NCBI RefSeq assembly: GCF_900090105.1
Contig: NZ_FMDM01000002.1
Location: forward strand, 360,995-424,994
Length of the DNA: 64,000 nt
Origin: Micromonospora humi
GTDB lineage: Bacteria; Actinomycetota; Actinomycetes; Mycobacteriales; Micromonosporaceae
Direction: 5' to 3'
The notes beneath the pieces were generated by a model that did no database searches, was not told the origin of the DNA, and worked only from the letters and a program-made list of their open reading frames with translations. Shown here piece after piece: positions 24,739 to 32,710 of the stretch; position 1 is the stretch's first letter; every line of letters starts with the position of its first letter. Both the position numbers and the translations under genes were made by a program.

Positions 24739-25425
24739 CTACCGGGCCGGCTCCGCCCGAGCCAGCCGCGCGTACACGATGACGTTGTCCCGGTAGCTGT
24801 CCCGCTTCCGGTCGAACTCGCCGCCGCAGGTGATCAGGCGCAGCGCCGCGTGGTCGGTCGGGCCGTAGACGTCGTCGCTGGGGAACCGGTCCTTCGGGTG
24901 CTGCTCGACCCGGGTGACCACGAACGTGGCGGTGCTGCCGTCGCGCCGCTCCACGCTCAGCGGCGTGTCCGGACGCAGCCGGGCCAGGTCGAAGAAGGAA
25001 CCCTCGCGGCCCTTCCAGTTCACGTGCCCGGCCAGCACCGCCGGCCCGAGCGAGCCCGGCGTCGGCGCCCGGGTGAACCAGCCGACGTCGGTCGCGCTGT
25101 CCGGCACCTGCATCGCGCCGTCGGGGCGCAGTCCGAGCGGGACGATCGGCGCGTCCACCCGCAGGCTCGCGATGCGGATGCGCACCGGCGGGGACGAGGC
25201 CATCAACGGCCCGCTGGTCAGTTCCCCGGCCCGCCCGACGGGGCGCGGCGCCGGCGCCTGGCCGGACGCCGCCGGGCGCGCCACCTCGGGCGGGCCGTCG
25301 TCCGCGCGGGACACCGCCAGGCCGACGACGACCGCGGCGGCGAGGGTGAGCAGGCCGGCCCCCGCCGCGAGCGCGGCGCGCCGGCGGCGGGGGGCGGTGG
25401 CCGTACGGTCCTGCGGGTCGTCCAC
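24739..25425 (-). CDS. Class F sortase
   Basis: A 228-residue membrane-anchored transpeptidase with one N-terminal helix (about residues 18-38). The catalytic His134 (LAGHVNW), Cys200 (LITCGGEF) and Arg212 (SYRDN) are all present, with the spacing of class F sortases, the actinobacterial group of housekeeping-like sortases. It cleaves a sorting signal and links a surface protein to the wall. It starts with GTG 3 bases after the stop of the CHRD protein, an operon with its probable substrate. Confidence 0.9.
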   Translation of the reverse strand: MDDPQDRTATAPRRRRAALAAGAGLLTLAAAVVVGLAVSRADDGPPEVARPAASGQAPAPRPVGRAGELTSGPLMASSPPVRIRIASLRVDAPIVPLGLRPDGAMQVPDSATDVGWFTRAPTPGSLGPAVLAGHVNWKGREGSFFDLARLRPDTPLSVERRDGSTATFVVTRVEQHPKDRFPSDDVYGPTDHAALRLITCGGEFDRKRDSYRDNVIVYARLARAEPAR

Positions 25426-25428
25426 GGC

Positions 25429-26214
25429 TCAGCCCTGACGGCCGAGGCGACGCCGGGCGGCGACCAGGCCGAACGCGCCGAGCAACGCCAACCCACCCGC
25501 GACGTATCCGGCGACCGGGGTGGCCCCGGTGCTGCCGTCCCCGGTGGCCACCCCGCCGGCCGGCACGGAACCCGCCGCGGCGCCGCTGACCATGCCGCAG
25601 GTGGCCGGGTCGGTGGCCTCCTCCGGGATGCCGTTCACGCCGACCGACTTGGCGAACGTGGACTCGCCGAGCGCGTCCATGTCGTACCTGCCGTTGCGGT
25701 TGGCGTCGATGCCGTGCTGCACCAGGTGCAGGTCCTTGAGGTGGGCGATCGTGCCGGCCGGCAGGTCGGCGGCCGGGATGACCCGGTCGTAGCTCAGCTT
25801 GCCCTGGGCGTCCGCCTTGGGCATCCGGTCCACCGCCAGTCCACTGGCCCGGGTGGTGTCGCCGTTCGTGGTGAGTGAGATGAAGATGTCGCCGTACATC
25901 TTCAGGCCCTCCTCGGTGCTGACGTAGCCGTCGCCGTCGGCGTCGGCGGACTTGTCCGGGCAGTGGAAGTCCATGCCGTTGACGGCGCCGTGGATGTGCT
26001 GCGCGTGCGGGGAGTTCGGCGTCATCCCGGTGGAGGTGATCCGCACGCGCAGGTCCCCGCCGTCGGTCGCGGTCAAGGTGGCCGTGCCCGTGGCCCCGGT
26101 CTCGTTCAGGTCCAGCAGGGCCACCCGGACGCTCTCGTCGGCGTGCGCCACGCCGGGGAAGCCGAGTACGAGCGCCGCCGCCGGCAGCGCCAGCAGGGTT
26201 CGGGACAGTTTCAC
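25429..26214 (-). CDS. CHRD-domain surface protein with EF-hand loop and C-terminal anchor
   Basis: A 261-residue exported protein: signal peptide to AHA (residue 25), then a CHRD-type beta domain with HAQHIHG (70-76). A canonical EF-hand loop, DADGDGYVSTEE, lies at 91-102, and a second, less perfect one, DANRNGRYDMDA, at 170-181. The C-terminus has a hydrophobic helix followed by ARRR, the shape of a sortase-sorted protein. However, no LPxTG or LAxTG is seen; the sequence before the helix is TGATPVAGY. It is encoded directly before a class F sortase. GAGGAG precedes the GTG start at 26214. Confidence 0.82.
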   Translation of the reverse strand: MKLSRTLLALPAAALVLGFPGVAHADESVRVALLDLNETGATGTATLTATDGGDLRVRITSTGMTPNSPHAQHIHGAVNGMDFHCPDKSADADGDGYVSTEEGLKMYGDIFISLTTNGDTTRASGLAVDRMPKADAQGKLSYDRVIPAADLPAGTIAHLKDLHLVQHGIDANRNGRYDMDALGESTFAKSVGVNGIPEEATDPATCGMVSGAAAGSVPAGGVATGDGSTGATPVAGYVAGGLALLGAFGLVAARRRLGRQG

Positions 26215-26298
26215 GGTTTCTCCTCGTCGCCGGTCCCGGCACCGGCGCCGGGACGTGTCAGGCATTCGGAGCGGCGCGGCGACCGGATGGGTGGCGGC

Positions 26299-28425
26299 TC
26301 ACCCGGGGCGGCGGAAGCTCGCCAGCACCACCCGGTAGGCCTCCTGCTCCGCCGGCCAGCGGTCGTCGGCGGTCACCCAGACCAACCGGTGCCGGCTGGC
26401 CGCCCCGGCGCCGTTGGCGAGCAGGCGGCGGGCGTGCAGCCGGCCGTCGGGACCGTCCCAGGTGTACTCCCACTCGGCCGCGCCGCCGGGCCGGATCACC
26501 GGGCCGATGCTGAGCCGCTGGTAACCGGGCAGTCCGCCGGCCGCGCGCAGCCGCTCGGCCTCGCGTCGCCACAGCCCGCTCGGGTCCGCCGCCCGGCCAC
26601 CCCCGACCCGCACCCCCAGCACCCGCGTACCGCTCGGGTCACGCAGGCAGACGACCGCGCCGTCGACGTCACGGGTCCAACCGGCCGGCAGGGCCACGGC
26701 GAACCCGGCCCGGTCCCGGTGCCACACCCACCCGGCCGGCAACCGGAGGCCGCCGGTGGGCGCGCGGCCGGCGGTCACCGGCACCGACGCGGACGGCCGG
26801 GTCAGGCAGGGCGCGCCCGCCGCCCCCGTCGCCACGCCCGCCCCGCCCCCGGTCGGCGTCGGACTCACGGCGACGGGCGTCGGGACTTGCGGTGCGGACC
26901 CGCTCGCGGTCGAGGTCGGGGTGGGCCCGGCCACCGTCGAGGCCGGGCCGCCCCCGGTGCCGTCGCGCCACTCACCGAGCGCGGTCCGCACGCCCGCGAC
27001 CGCCACCCCGCCGGCCGCCGCCAGCGCCACCACCACCGTGGCCAGGGTGGCCGCCGACCGCCATCCGGTACGCCGGTCCGGCCCGCCGGCCGACACGCGC
27101 AGCGGCAGGACGTCGAGCTCGGGTGCGGACGGCCGGCGGACCTCGGGCCCCCCGCCCGGCAGCACCTGCGTCACGTCGCCGCCCGCCGGAGCCGGCGTCA
27201 CCGCCCCGCCCCGCAGCACCTGGGTGACCTCCGATTCCGGCGGCAGCGACCGCATGACGTCCGCTGCCGCCAGCGCCTGCGTGACGTCCGCGGCCAGTAG
27301 CGCCTGGGTGACCTCCGCGCCGGACGGCAGCGACCGATCGTCCTCCGCCGCCGGCAGCGCCTGCGTCACGCCTCCGACCGGCAGCGACTGCGTCACCTCT
27401 GCGACCGGCAGCGCCTGCGTCACCTCTGCGACCGGCAGCGCCTGCGTCACCTCTGCGACCGGCAGCGACTGGGTGACCTCTCCGGCCGGCACCGGCCCTG
27501 GCTCGCCCGCGTCGAACTCGGGCGACCGCGACGGCTCGACGCCCGGCGTCCGGTCCGCCCCCTGGACGGGCCGGGACAGCGGGCGCAGCCGGCCGAGGCC
27601 ACGGCGACCGTCCAGGCCGGCGACCCGGCGCAGCATCCGGGCCGCCTCCCCCGCGGTCAGCCGCTGCCGCTCGTCGCGGGCGAGCAGTCCGGCGACGACC
27701 GGCGCGAGCGGGCCGGCGCGGCGCATCCGGTCGGGTGGCTCGGTCGCCATGGCCGACAGCGTCGCCATCGTGCCGTCGCGCCGGTAGGGCGGCCGTCCCT
27801 CGACCGCGGTGTAGAGCGTGGCGCCCAGCGCCCACAGGTCGGTGCCGGGCGAGGAGACGCCCCGGCGGACCCGCTCCGGCGCCACGTACTGCGGGGTGGC
27901 CGTGATCCCCCACGACCGGCTCAGTGCCGCCGCACCCTCCACCGCCGCCACGCCGAAGTCGCCGAGCAGCGCCTGGCCGTCGGCGGTGACCAGCACGTTG
28001 CGCGGGGTCACGTCGCGGTGCAGGACGCCGACCCGGTGCGCCGCGCGCAGCGCCTCCACCAGCTCGACGCCGATGCGGGCCACCACCCGGGGCGGCAGCG
28101 GGCCGTCGTCGGTGACGATCCGGTGCAGCGACCGGGACGGGACGTACTGCATGACGATCCAGGGCCGGCCGTCGGCGGTGATGACGTCGTGCACGCGTAC
28201 CACGTTGGGGTGGTCCAGGCGGGCGGCGGCCCGCGCCTCGCGCAGCGTGCTGTCGTGCAGTTCGGTGGTCTCCCGCGGCGAGGCGCCGGCCCGGGGCAGC
28301 ACCTCCTTGACCGCGACGTCGCGGTCGAGCAACTCGTCGCGGGCGAGCCACACCCGCCCCATGCCGCCCTGGCCGACGCAGCGCACCAGCCGGTAGCGCC
28401 CCACACGCTCGAGATGGTCCGTCAC
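26299..28425 (-). CDS. Membrane Ser/Thr protein kinase with tandem VTQ repeats
   Basis: A 708-residue PknB-type kinase. The kinase domain (10-270) is complete: GQGGMGRV loop, Lys40, HRDVTPRN with Asp138, DFG at 156-158 and VAPERV. Residues 317-424 form about twelve degenerate repeats of 9-10 residues, the best reading EVTQALPVA. A membrane helix (about 458-480) and an extracellular Thr/Pro linker follow, then a C-terminal domain of about 170 residues (LPAGWVWHRDRAGFAVALP). It probably senses a wall or extracellular cue. The GTG at 28425 is used; the frame runs on upstream in a different low-complexity style. It is divergent from ltrA. Confidence 0.9.
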   Translation of the reverse strand: MTDHLERVGRYRLVRCVGQGGMGRVWLARDELLDRDVAVKEVLPRAGASPRETTELHDSTLREARAAARLDHPNVVRVHDVITADGRPWIVMQYVPSRSLHRIVTDDGPLPPRVVARIGVELVEALRAAHRVGVLHRDVTPRNVLVTADGQALLGDFGVAAVEGAAALSRSWGITATPQYVAPERVRRGVSSPGTDLWALGATLYTAVEGRPPYRRDGTMATLSAMATEPPDRMRRAGPLAPVVAGLLARDERQRLTAGEAARMLRRVAGLDGRRGLGRLRPLSRPVQGADRTPGVEPSRSPEFDAGEPGPVPAGEVTQSLPVAEVTQALPVAEVTQALPVAEVTQSLPVGGVTQALPAAEDDRSLPSGAEVTQALLAADVTQALAAADVMRSLPPESEVTQVLRGGAVTPAPAGGDVTQVLPGGGPEVRRPSAPELDVLPLRVSAGGPDRRTGWRSAATLATVVVALAAAGGVAVAGVRTALGEWRDGTGGGPASTVAGPTPTSTASGSAPQVPTPVAVSPTPTGGGAGVATGAAGAPCLTRPSASVPVTAGRAPTGGLRLPAGWVWHRDRAGFAVALPAGWTRDVDGAVVCLRDPSGTRVLGVRVGGGRAADPSGLWRREAERLRAAGGLPGYQRLSIGPVIRPGGAAEWEYTWDGPDGRLHARRLLANGAGAASRHRLVWVTADDRWPAEQEAYRVVLASFRRPG
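27154..27477 (-). repeat. Coding minisatellite in the kinase juxtamembrane linker
   Basis: Roughly twelve head-to-tail units of 27-30 bases encode VTQ-centred repeats (residues 317-424 of the kinase). The first four units are nearly identical at DNA level, which suggests recent slippage or unequal exchange. Every good unit keeps a Thr before Gln, a possible phosphorylation site. Confidence 0.8.
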
Positions 28426-28516
28426 ACAGGTGATTCGGTGCCGCGCCGGCCGCGGATGGGTGGCCGGGCCCACCGATTCCGACCCGGCCTCTGAGCTGGG
28501 CTGACACACTCTTTCG

Positions 28517-29833
28517 GTGGGCGGCGACCGGTGGCGCAGGGGGCTCGGGCCCGCGACGGAGGTCGCCCCCGCCACGCGGGTGGACAAGTTCGAGATCTTC
28601 TTCGACCTCGTCTTCGTGGTGTCCTTCTTCATCATCACCCGGGCCACCGCGGCCGACGTGACCGTGCGGGAGCTGCTGCACGCGCTGCTGGTGCTCGCGG
28701 TGCTGTGGTGGTGCTGGGTGGTGCACAGCGCGGTGGCGGCGAGGCTGCGGCTGGGCGAGGGCTTCGTGCCGATCCTCATGGTGGTCGGCATGATCGCGCT
28801 GTTCACGTTCGCGCTGGCCCTGCCGCAGACCTTCGGCGACCTGGACAAGGGCACGGCCGGCCCGATCCTGGTCACGGTCAGCTACGTGGTGATCCGGATC
28901 GTGCACACGCTGCTCTACTGGTACGCCACCCGGGGCGACCCGCCGGCCCGGCGCAAGGTGTGGTTGTTCCTGCCCGAGGTGCTGCTCTCGACCTGCCTGC
29001 TGCTGGTGGCCGCGCTGCTGCCGTCGCACGTCGACCCGGACACCGGGCCGTGGCTGCGCGACGGGCTGTGGATCGCCGTGGTGGCGATCCAGTACAGCAG
29101 CGGCGTGCTGGCCGGCACCGACGGTTGGAAGATCACCTCCGCCGAACACTGGACCGAACGCTACGACCTGATCCTGATCATCGCGCTCGGCGAGTCGGTC
29201 ATCTCGGTGGGTGTCGGCGGCAACCTGCTCGGCAAGCCGGTGACCTGGCCGGCCATCCCGGCGGCGGTCTGCGGGATCCTGTTCACCGCCGCGCTCTGGT
29301 GGGCGCACTTCGACATGATCGGACCGGCCGCCCGGATCGCGCTGCACGCCGCGAAGGGCCACCCGCGGGTGGCCATGGCCCGCGACGCGTACGCCTATCT
29401 CTACCTGCCGATGATCGCCGGGGTGATCCTGTTCGCGATCGGGGCCGAGGAGCTGATCCGCACCGTCACCGACCCGGTGGGCGGCGCGCTGGAGCGGGGC
29501 CACGGGCCGGCGGTGCCGTTGCTGTTCGTCGGCGTGATGGTCTACCTGGCCGCCAACATGGCGTTCCAGTGGCGCACCCTGCGGACGCTCTCGTGGACCC
29601 GGGTCGGCACCCTGCTCGCGCTGGCGGTGGCGCTGCCGTTCGGCCGGCACCTGCCGGCGCTCGGCGCGCTCGCTCTGGTCACCGTCATCTGCGTGACGCT
29701 GGTCGCGGTCGAGCTGGTGGTCTTCGCGGACTCGCGCGCCGCGCTGCGACGGGTGGTGCACCAGGAGCGGGTCAGCGCCGAGGAGAGCGAGGCCGCCTGG
29801 CGGGCGCGGTGGCACGACGGCGAGTCGGAGTGA
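28517..29833 (+). CDS. ltrA: Low temperature requirement protein A (LtrA) family
   Basis: A 438-residue membrane protein with about 11 hydrophobic helices. It starts with the LtrA signature RVDKFEIFFDLVFVVSFF and contains ERYDLILIIALGESVI and ALWWAHFD, all typical of the family. LtrA was named for growth at low temperature in Listeria; its biochemical role is not established. The GTG at 28517 is divergent from the kinase gene, with 91 bases between starts. Confidence 0.88.
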   Translation: MGGDRWRRGLGPATEVAPATRVDKFEIFFDLVFVVSFFIITRATAADVTVRELLHALLVLAVLWWCWVVHSAVAARLRLGEGFVPILMVVGMIALFTFALALPQTFGDLDKGTAGPILVTVSYVVIRIVHTLLYWYATRGDPPARRKVWLFLPEVLLSTCLLLVAALLPSHVDPDTGPWLRDGLWIAVVAIQYSSGVLAGTDGWKITSAEHWTERYDLILIIALGESVISVGVGGNLLGKPVTWPAIPAAVCGILFTAALWWAHFDMIGPAARIALHAAKGHPRVAMARDAYAYLYLPMIAGVILFAIGAEELIRTVTDPVGGALERGHGPAVPLLFVGVMVYLAANMAFQWRTLRTLSWTRVGTLLALAVALPFGRHLPALGALALVTVICVTLVAVELVVFADSRAALRRVVHQERVSAEESEAAWRARWHDGESE

Positions 29834-29880
29834 CCCGCCCACGACGGCCGGCCGGGCGACGCGACCCTTAGAGTCTCCGC

Positions 29881-30942
29881 GTGATCGAGATCGCCACCGA
29901 GGTCGACCTGTTCCATCCGCCCGCCCGCATCTGGCAGGCGTTGACCGAGCGGGCGCTGCTGGCCAAGTGGTTCGTCGACAGCACGCCGCAGGACGACCGT
30001 TGGGTGCTGGCGACCGCGGCGCTGCCCGGCTACGACGCCGACACCGAGGTCGAGGTGGTCGAGCTGCGCGCCCCGCGGCGACTGGTGGTGCGGTGCCGGG
30101 AAGCCGGCCGGGCCACCCGGCTGGCCTGCGATCTGATCCCCACGGCGCACGGCGCACGGCTCTCCGTGCGTGAGGTCCTGGAGGAGGGCGACTGGGACGC
30201 GGACGCCCGCGCCGAGCAGCAGGAACGGGCGCTGACCGGACGGCTGCCGGCGATCCTCGACTGGCTGGCCTTCCAGGAGGTGGACCTGCGCCGCGCCGAG
30301 GGCAGCCTGACCGCGGAACTGCCGGTGGTCGGCCCGCGCGGGCCCGGACGCGGCCGGTCCCGCCGCCGGATCCTGCTGGCGGTCGGCGCGGTGACGGTGC
30401 TCGGGGTCGCCACCGGCGCGACGCTGTGGGCGACCCGGGACACGTCGCCGGGCCCGGCCGGGCCGCCACCGTCCGCGCCGCCGCTGGTCATGCCCGCCAC
30501 CTCCGCCGCGTCACCGCGGCCCACGACCGCCCGGCCGACGCCGAGCCCCAGCCGGCGCAGCGCCTCACCCTCGCCGTCACCGTCCCGCTCCCCCAGCCGT
30601 ACGCCGAGCCCGCCGCCGTCACCGGCCGCCGTGCCGCTGACCGCGACCTACCGGACGGTCACCGACCGGGTGTTCGGCTACCGGGGCGAGGTGCTGCTGC
30701 GCAACCCCGGCCCGACGGCCCGTCCGGGGTGGACGGTTACCGTGACGATCGGCGACGGCGCGACCATGAGCTCGGTCAACGGGGCCGAGGCGGCGCAGGA
30801 CGGCTCGGTGCTCACGTTCACCGGCGACGCGCTGCCCGCCAACGGGTCGGCCACCATCCGGTTCGACGTCCGCGACCCGGACCCTCTGCACGACGCTCCG
30901 GAGTCGTGCAGCGCCGACGGCACCCCCTGCGCCACTTCCTGA
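29881..30942 (+). CDS. SRPBCC domain - membrane helix - CBM2-like fusion protein
   Basis: A 353-residue protein of unusual build. Residues 1-140 read as an SRPBCC/AHSA1 domain (VDLFHPPARIWQALTERALLAKWFVD, LSVREVLEEGDWD, and ILDWLAF). A basic stretch and one hydrophobic helix (164-184) follow, then about 65 residues of Pro/Ser/Arg linker. The C-terminal beta domain has the look of a bacterial carbohydrate-binding or CBM2-like fold (LLRNPGPTARPGWTVTVTI, ending in a Cys pair). With the linker outside, the SRPBCC domain would be cytoplasmic and the beta domain extracellular, implying signalling. GTG start; it may follow ltrA in one transcript. Confidence 0.7.
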   Translation: MIEIATEVDLFHPPARIWQALTERALLAKWFVDSTPQDDRWVLATAALPGYDADTEVEVVELRAPRRLVVRCREAGRATRLACDLIPTAHGARLSVREVLEEGDWDADARAEQQERALTGRLPAILDWLAFQEVDLRRAEGSLTAELPVVGPRGPGRGRSRRRILLAVGAVTVLGVATGATLWATRDTSPGPAGPPPSAPPLVMPATSAASPRPTTARPTPSPSRRSASPSPSPSRSPSRTPSPPPSPAAVPLTATYRTVTDRVFGYRGEVLLRNPGPTARPGWTVTVTIGDGATMSSVNGAEAAQDGSVLTFTGDALPANGSATIRFDVRDPDPLHDAPESCSADGTPCATS

Positions 30943-30969
30943 CCCACCCCCGTCCCACCCCCACCTCAT

Positions 30970-31027
30970 CGATCATGAAGTTGGCGGTACCCGCTGTCGC
31001 TTTCGTCCACCGACAACTTCATGATCG
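30970..31027. repeat. Intergenic dyad element, copy 2
   Basis: CGATCATGAAGTTG and CAACTTCATGATCG are perfect 14-base inverted repeats around 30 bases. The element lies 28 bases after the stop of the fusion gene and could terminate it. Arm sequence resembles the copies at 17550 and 53730. Confidence 0.65.
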
Positions 31028-31069
31028 GCGCAGGCGAGCGAGGGTTGGGGATTTCTCTTGTTGAGTGGG

Positions 31070-31082
31070 TGGGAGCGCTCCC
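31070..31082. promoter_or_regulatory. CebR-type operator upstream of GH62
   Basis: TGGGAGCGCTCCC matches the Streptomyces CebR consensus TGGGAGCGCTCCCA except for the last base, where the window has G. CebR is the LacI-family repressor released by cello-oligosaccharides. The site is 87 bases before the GH62 start codon. Confidence 0.75.
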
Positions 31083-31101
31083 GTAACATGCCTGATGCGG
31101 C

Positions 31102-31117
31102 TGTTAACGCTCACAAC
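31102..31117. promoter_or_regulatory. Second LacI-type operator upstream of GH62
   Basis: TGTTAACGCTCACA differs at two positions from the perfect palindrome core TGTTAGCGCTAACA found upstream of the GH30 gene at 36421. It suggests that one LacI-family regulator controls both genes. Confidence 0.45.
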
Positions 31118-31168
31118 ACAATCACTTCAGCGAATGCGTGAGCCGCCACCACCACAGGAGGAAGCGTT

Positions 31169-32587
31169 ATGCCTAGATCTAGGGCCGCCAATGTCGGTCT
31201 GGCATCGGCCGGCGCGGTGCTGCTGGCCACCACGGGAGTCGTCGCCGCGCTGCCGGCCGGCGCCGCGGCGGCCGGCTGTTCGGTGAAATACACCGTCTCG
31301 TCGCAGTGGGGCGGCGGCTTCGGCGCCGAGGTCGCCATCACCAACCTCGGCGACGCCCTGTCGAGCTGGACCCTGACCTGGAACTACGGCGCCGGCCAGA
31401 CCGTCACCCAGGCCTGGAACGCCACCGTCACCCAGAGCGGCGCCGCCGTCACCGCCAAGAACGTCAGCTACAACGGGTCGATCCCCACCAACGGCACCAC
31501 CTCGTTCGGCTTCAACGGCGCCTGGACCAGCAGCAACCCCGCCCCCACCAGCTTCACCCTCAACGGGGTCACCTGCACCGGCGGCACCACCCCGACCACG
31601 CCGCCGACCAGCTCGCCCACCACGTCACCGACGAACTCGCCCACCCCGCCACCGACGACCACGCCCCCGCCGACCGGCACGTGCAGCCTGCCGTCGTCCT
31701 ACCGGTGGTCGTCGACCGGCGCGCTGGCGCAGCCGAAGTCGGGCTGGGTGTCGCTGAAGGACTTCACCGTCGCGCCCTACAACGGCAAGCACCTGGTCTA
31801 CGCCACCACGCACAACACCGGCACGTCCTGGGGCTCGATGAACTTCAGCCCGTTCACCAACTGGTCGGAGATGGCCTCGGCCAGCCAGAACACCATGAAC
31901 CAGGGCACCGTCGCGCCCACGCTGTTCTACTTCGCCCCGCGCAACATCTGGGTCCTCACCTACCAGTGGGGCGCCACCGCGTTCTCCTACAAGACCTCCA
32001 CCGACCCGACCAACCCCAACGGCTGGTCGTCCGCGCAGCCGCTGTTCACCGGCAGCATCTCCGGCTCCGGCACCGGCCCGATCGACCAGACCGTCATCGC
32101 CGACGACCAGAACATGTACCTCTTCTTCGCCGGTGACAACGGCAAGATCTACCGGGCCAGCATGCCGATCGGGAACTTCCCCGGCAGCTTCGGCTCGAAC
32201 TACACCACCATCATGAGCGACAGCACGAACAACCTCTTCGAGGCCGTGCAGGTCTACAAGCTCCAGGGCCAGACCCGCTACCTCATGATCGTCGAGGCCA
32301 TCGGCGCCCAGGGCCGCTACTTCCGCTCCTTCACCGCCACCAGCCTCGGCGGCACCTGGACCCCCAACGCCGCCACCGAGAGCAACCCGTTCGCCGGCAA
32401 GGCCAACAGCGGCGCCACCTGGACCAACGACATCAGCCACGGCGAGCTCATCCGCACCACCGCCGACCAGACCTTCACCGTCGACCCCTGCAACCTCCAG
32501 CTGCTCTACCAGGGCCGCTCTCCCAACTCCGGCGGCGACTACGGCCTGCTGCCCTACCGCCCCGGCCTGCTCACCCTTCAACGCTGA
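31169..32587 (+). CDS. Secreted GH62 alpha-L-arabinofuranosidase with CBM2
   Basis: A 472-residue exported enzyme. After the signal peptide (to about 35) comes a family 2 cellulose-binding module (36-137, [15 protein letters not shown]), a Thr/Pro linker, and a five-blade GH62 domain (170-472). The domain shows [34 protein letters not shown] and [10 protein letters not shown], whose Asp, Asp and Glu match the family's catalytic arrangement. It removes single arabinose side chains from arabinoxylan. AGGAGG lies before the ATG. It carries a CebR-type operator and a second LacI-type site upstream, so it is probably induced by plant-polysaccharide breakdown products. Confidence 0.95.
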   Translation: MPRSRAANVGLASAGAVLLATTGVVAALPAGAAAAGCSVKYTVSSQWGGGFGAEVAITNLGDALSSWTLTWNYGAGQTVTQAWNATVTQSGAAVTAKNVSYNGSIPTNGTTSFGFNGAWTSSNPAPTSFTLNGVTCTGGTTPTTPPTSSPTTSPTNSPTPPPTTTPPPTGTCSLPSSYRWSSTGALAQPKSGWVSLKDFTVAPYNGKHLVYATTHNTGTSWGSMNFSPFTNWSEMASASQNTMNQGTVAPTLFYFAPRNIWVLTYQWGATAFSYKTSTDPTNPNGWSSAQPLFTGSISGSGTGPIDQTVIADDQNMYLFFAGDNGKIYRASMPIGNFPGSFGSNYTTIMSDSTNNLFEAVQVYKLQGQTRYLMIVEAIGAQGRYFRSFTATSLGGTWTPNAATESNPFAGKANSGATWTNDISHGELIRTTADQTFTVDPCNLQLLYQGRSPNSGGDYGLLPYRPGLLTLQR

Positions 32588-32664
32588 CGGCGCAGCCGCA
32601 GAACGTCAGCAGGTCCGAGCACATCGTCACCGGCGCGCTCACCCTCTGACGCAGGGACGCGCGA

Positions 32665-32697
32665 GGGCGGGGGCGGCCGAAACGGCCGCCCCCGCCC
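32665..32697. terminator. Bidirectional hairpin terminator between GH62 and PL1
   Basis: GGGCGGGGGCGGCCG pairs perfectly with CGGCCGCCCCCGCCC over an AAA loop (15 bp). It lies between the convergent stops at 32587 and 32711 and can serve both genes. Confidence 0.85.
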
Positions 32698-32710
32698 CCT
32701 TCTTCGCCGA

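Noticed and set aside
27154..27477. Regularly spaced near-identical units that could look like a CRISPR array
   Set aside because: Units are head-to-tail without unique spacers, stay in the kinase reading frame and encode VTQ repeats; no cas genes are present.
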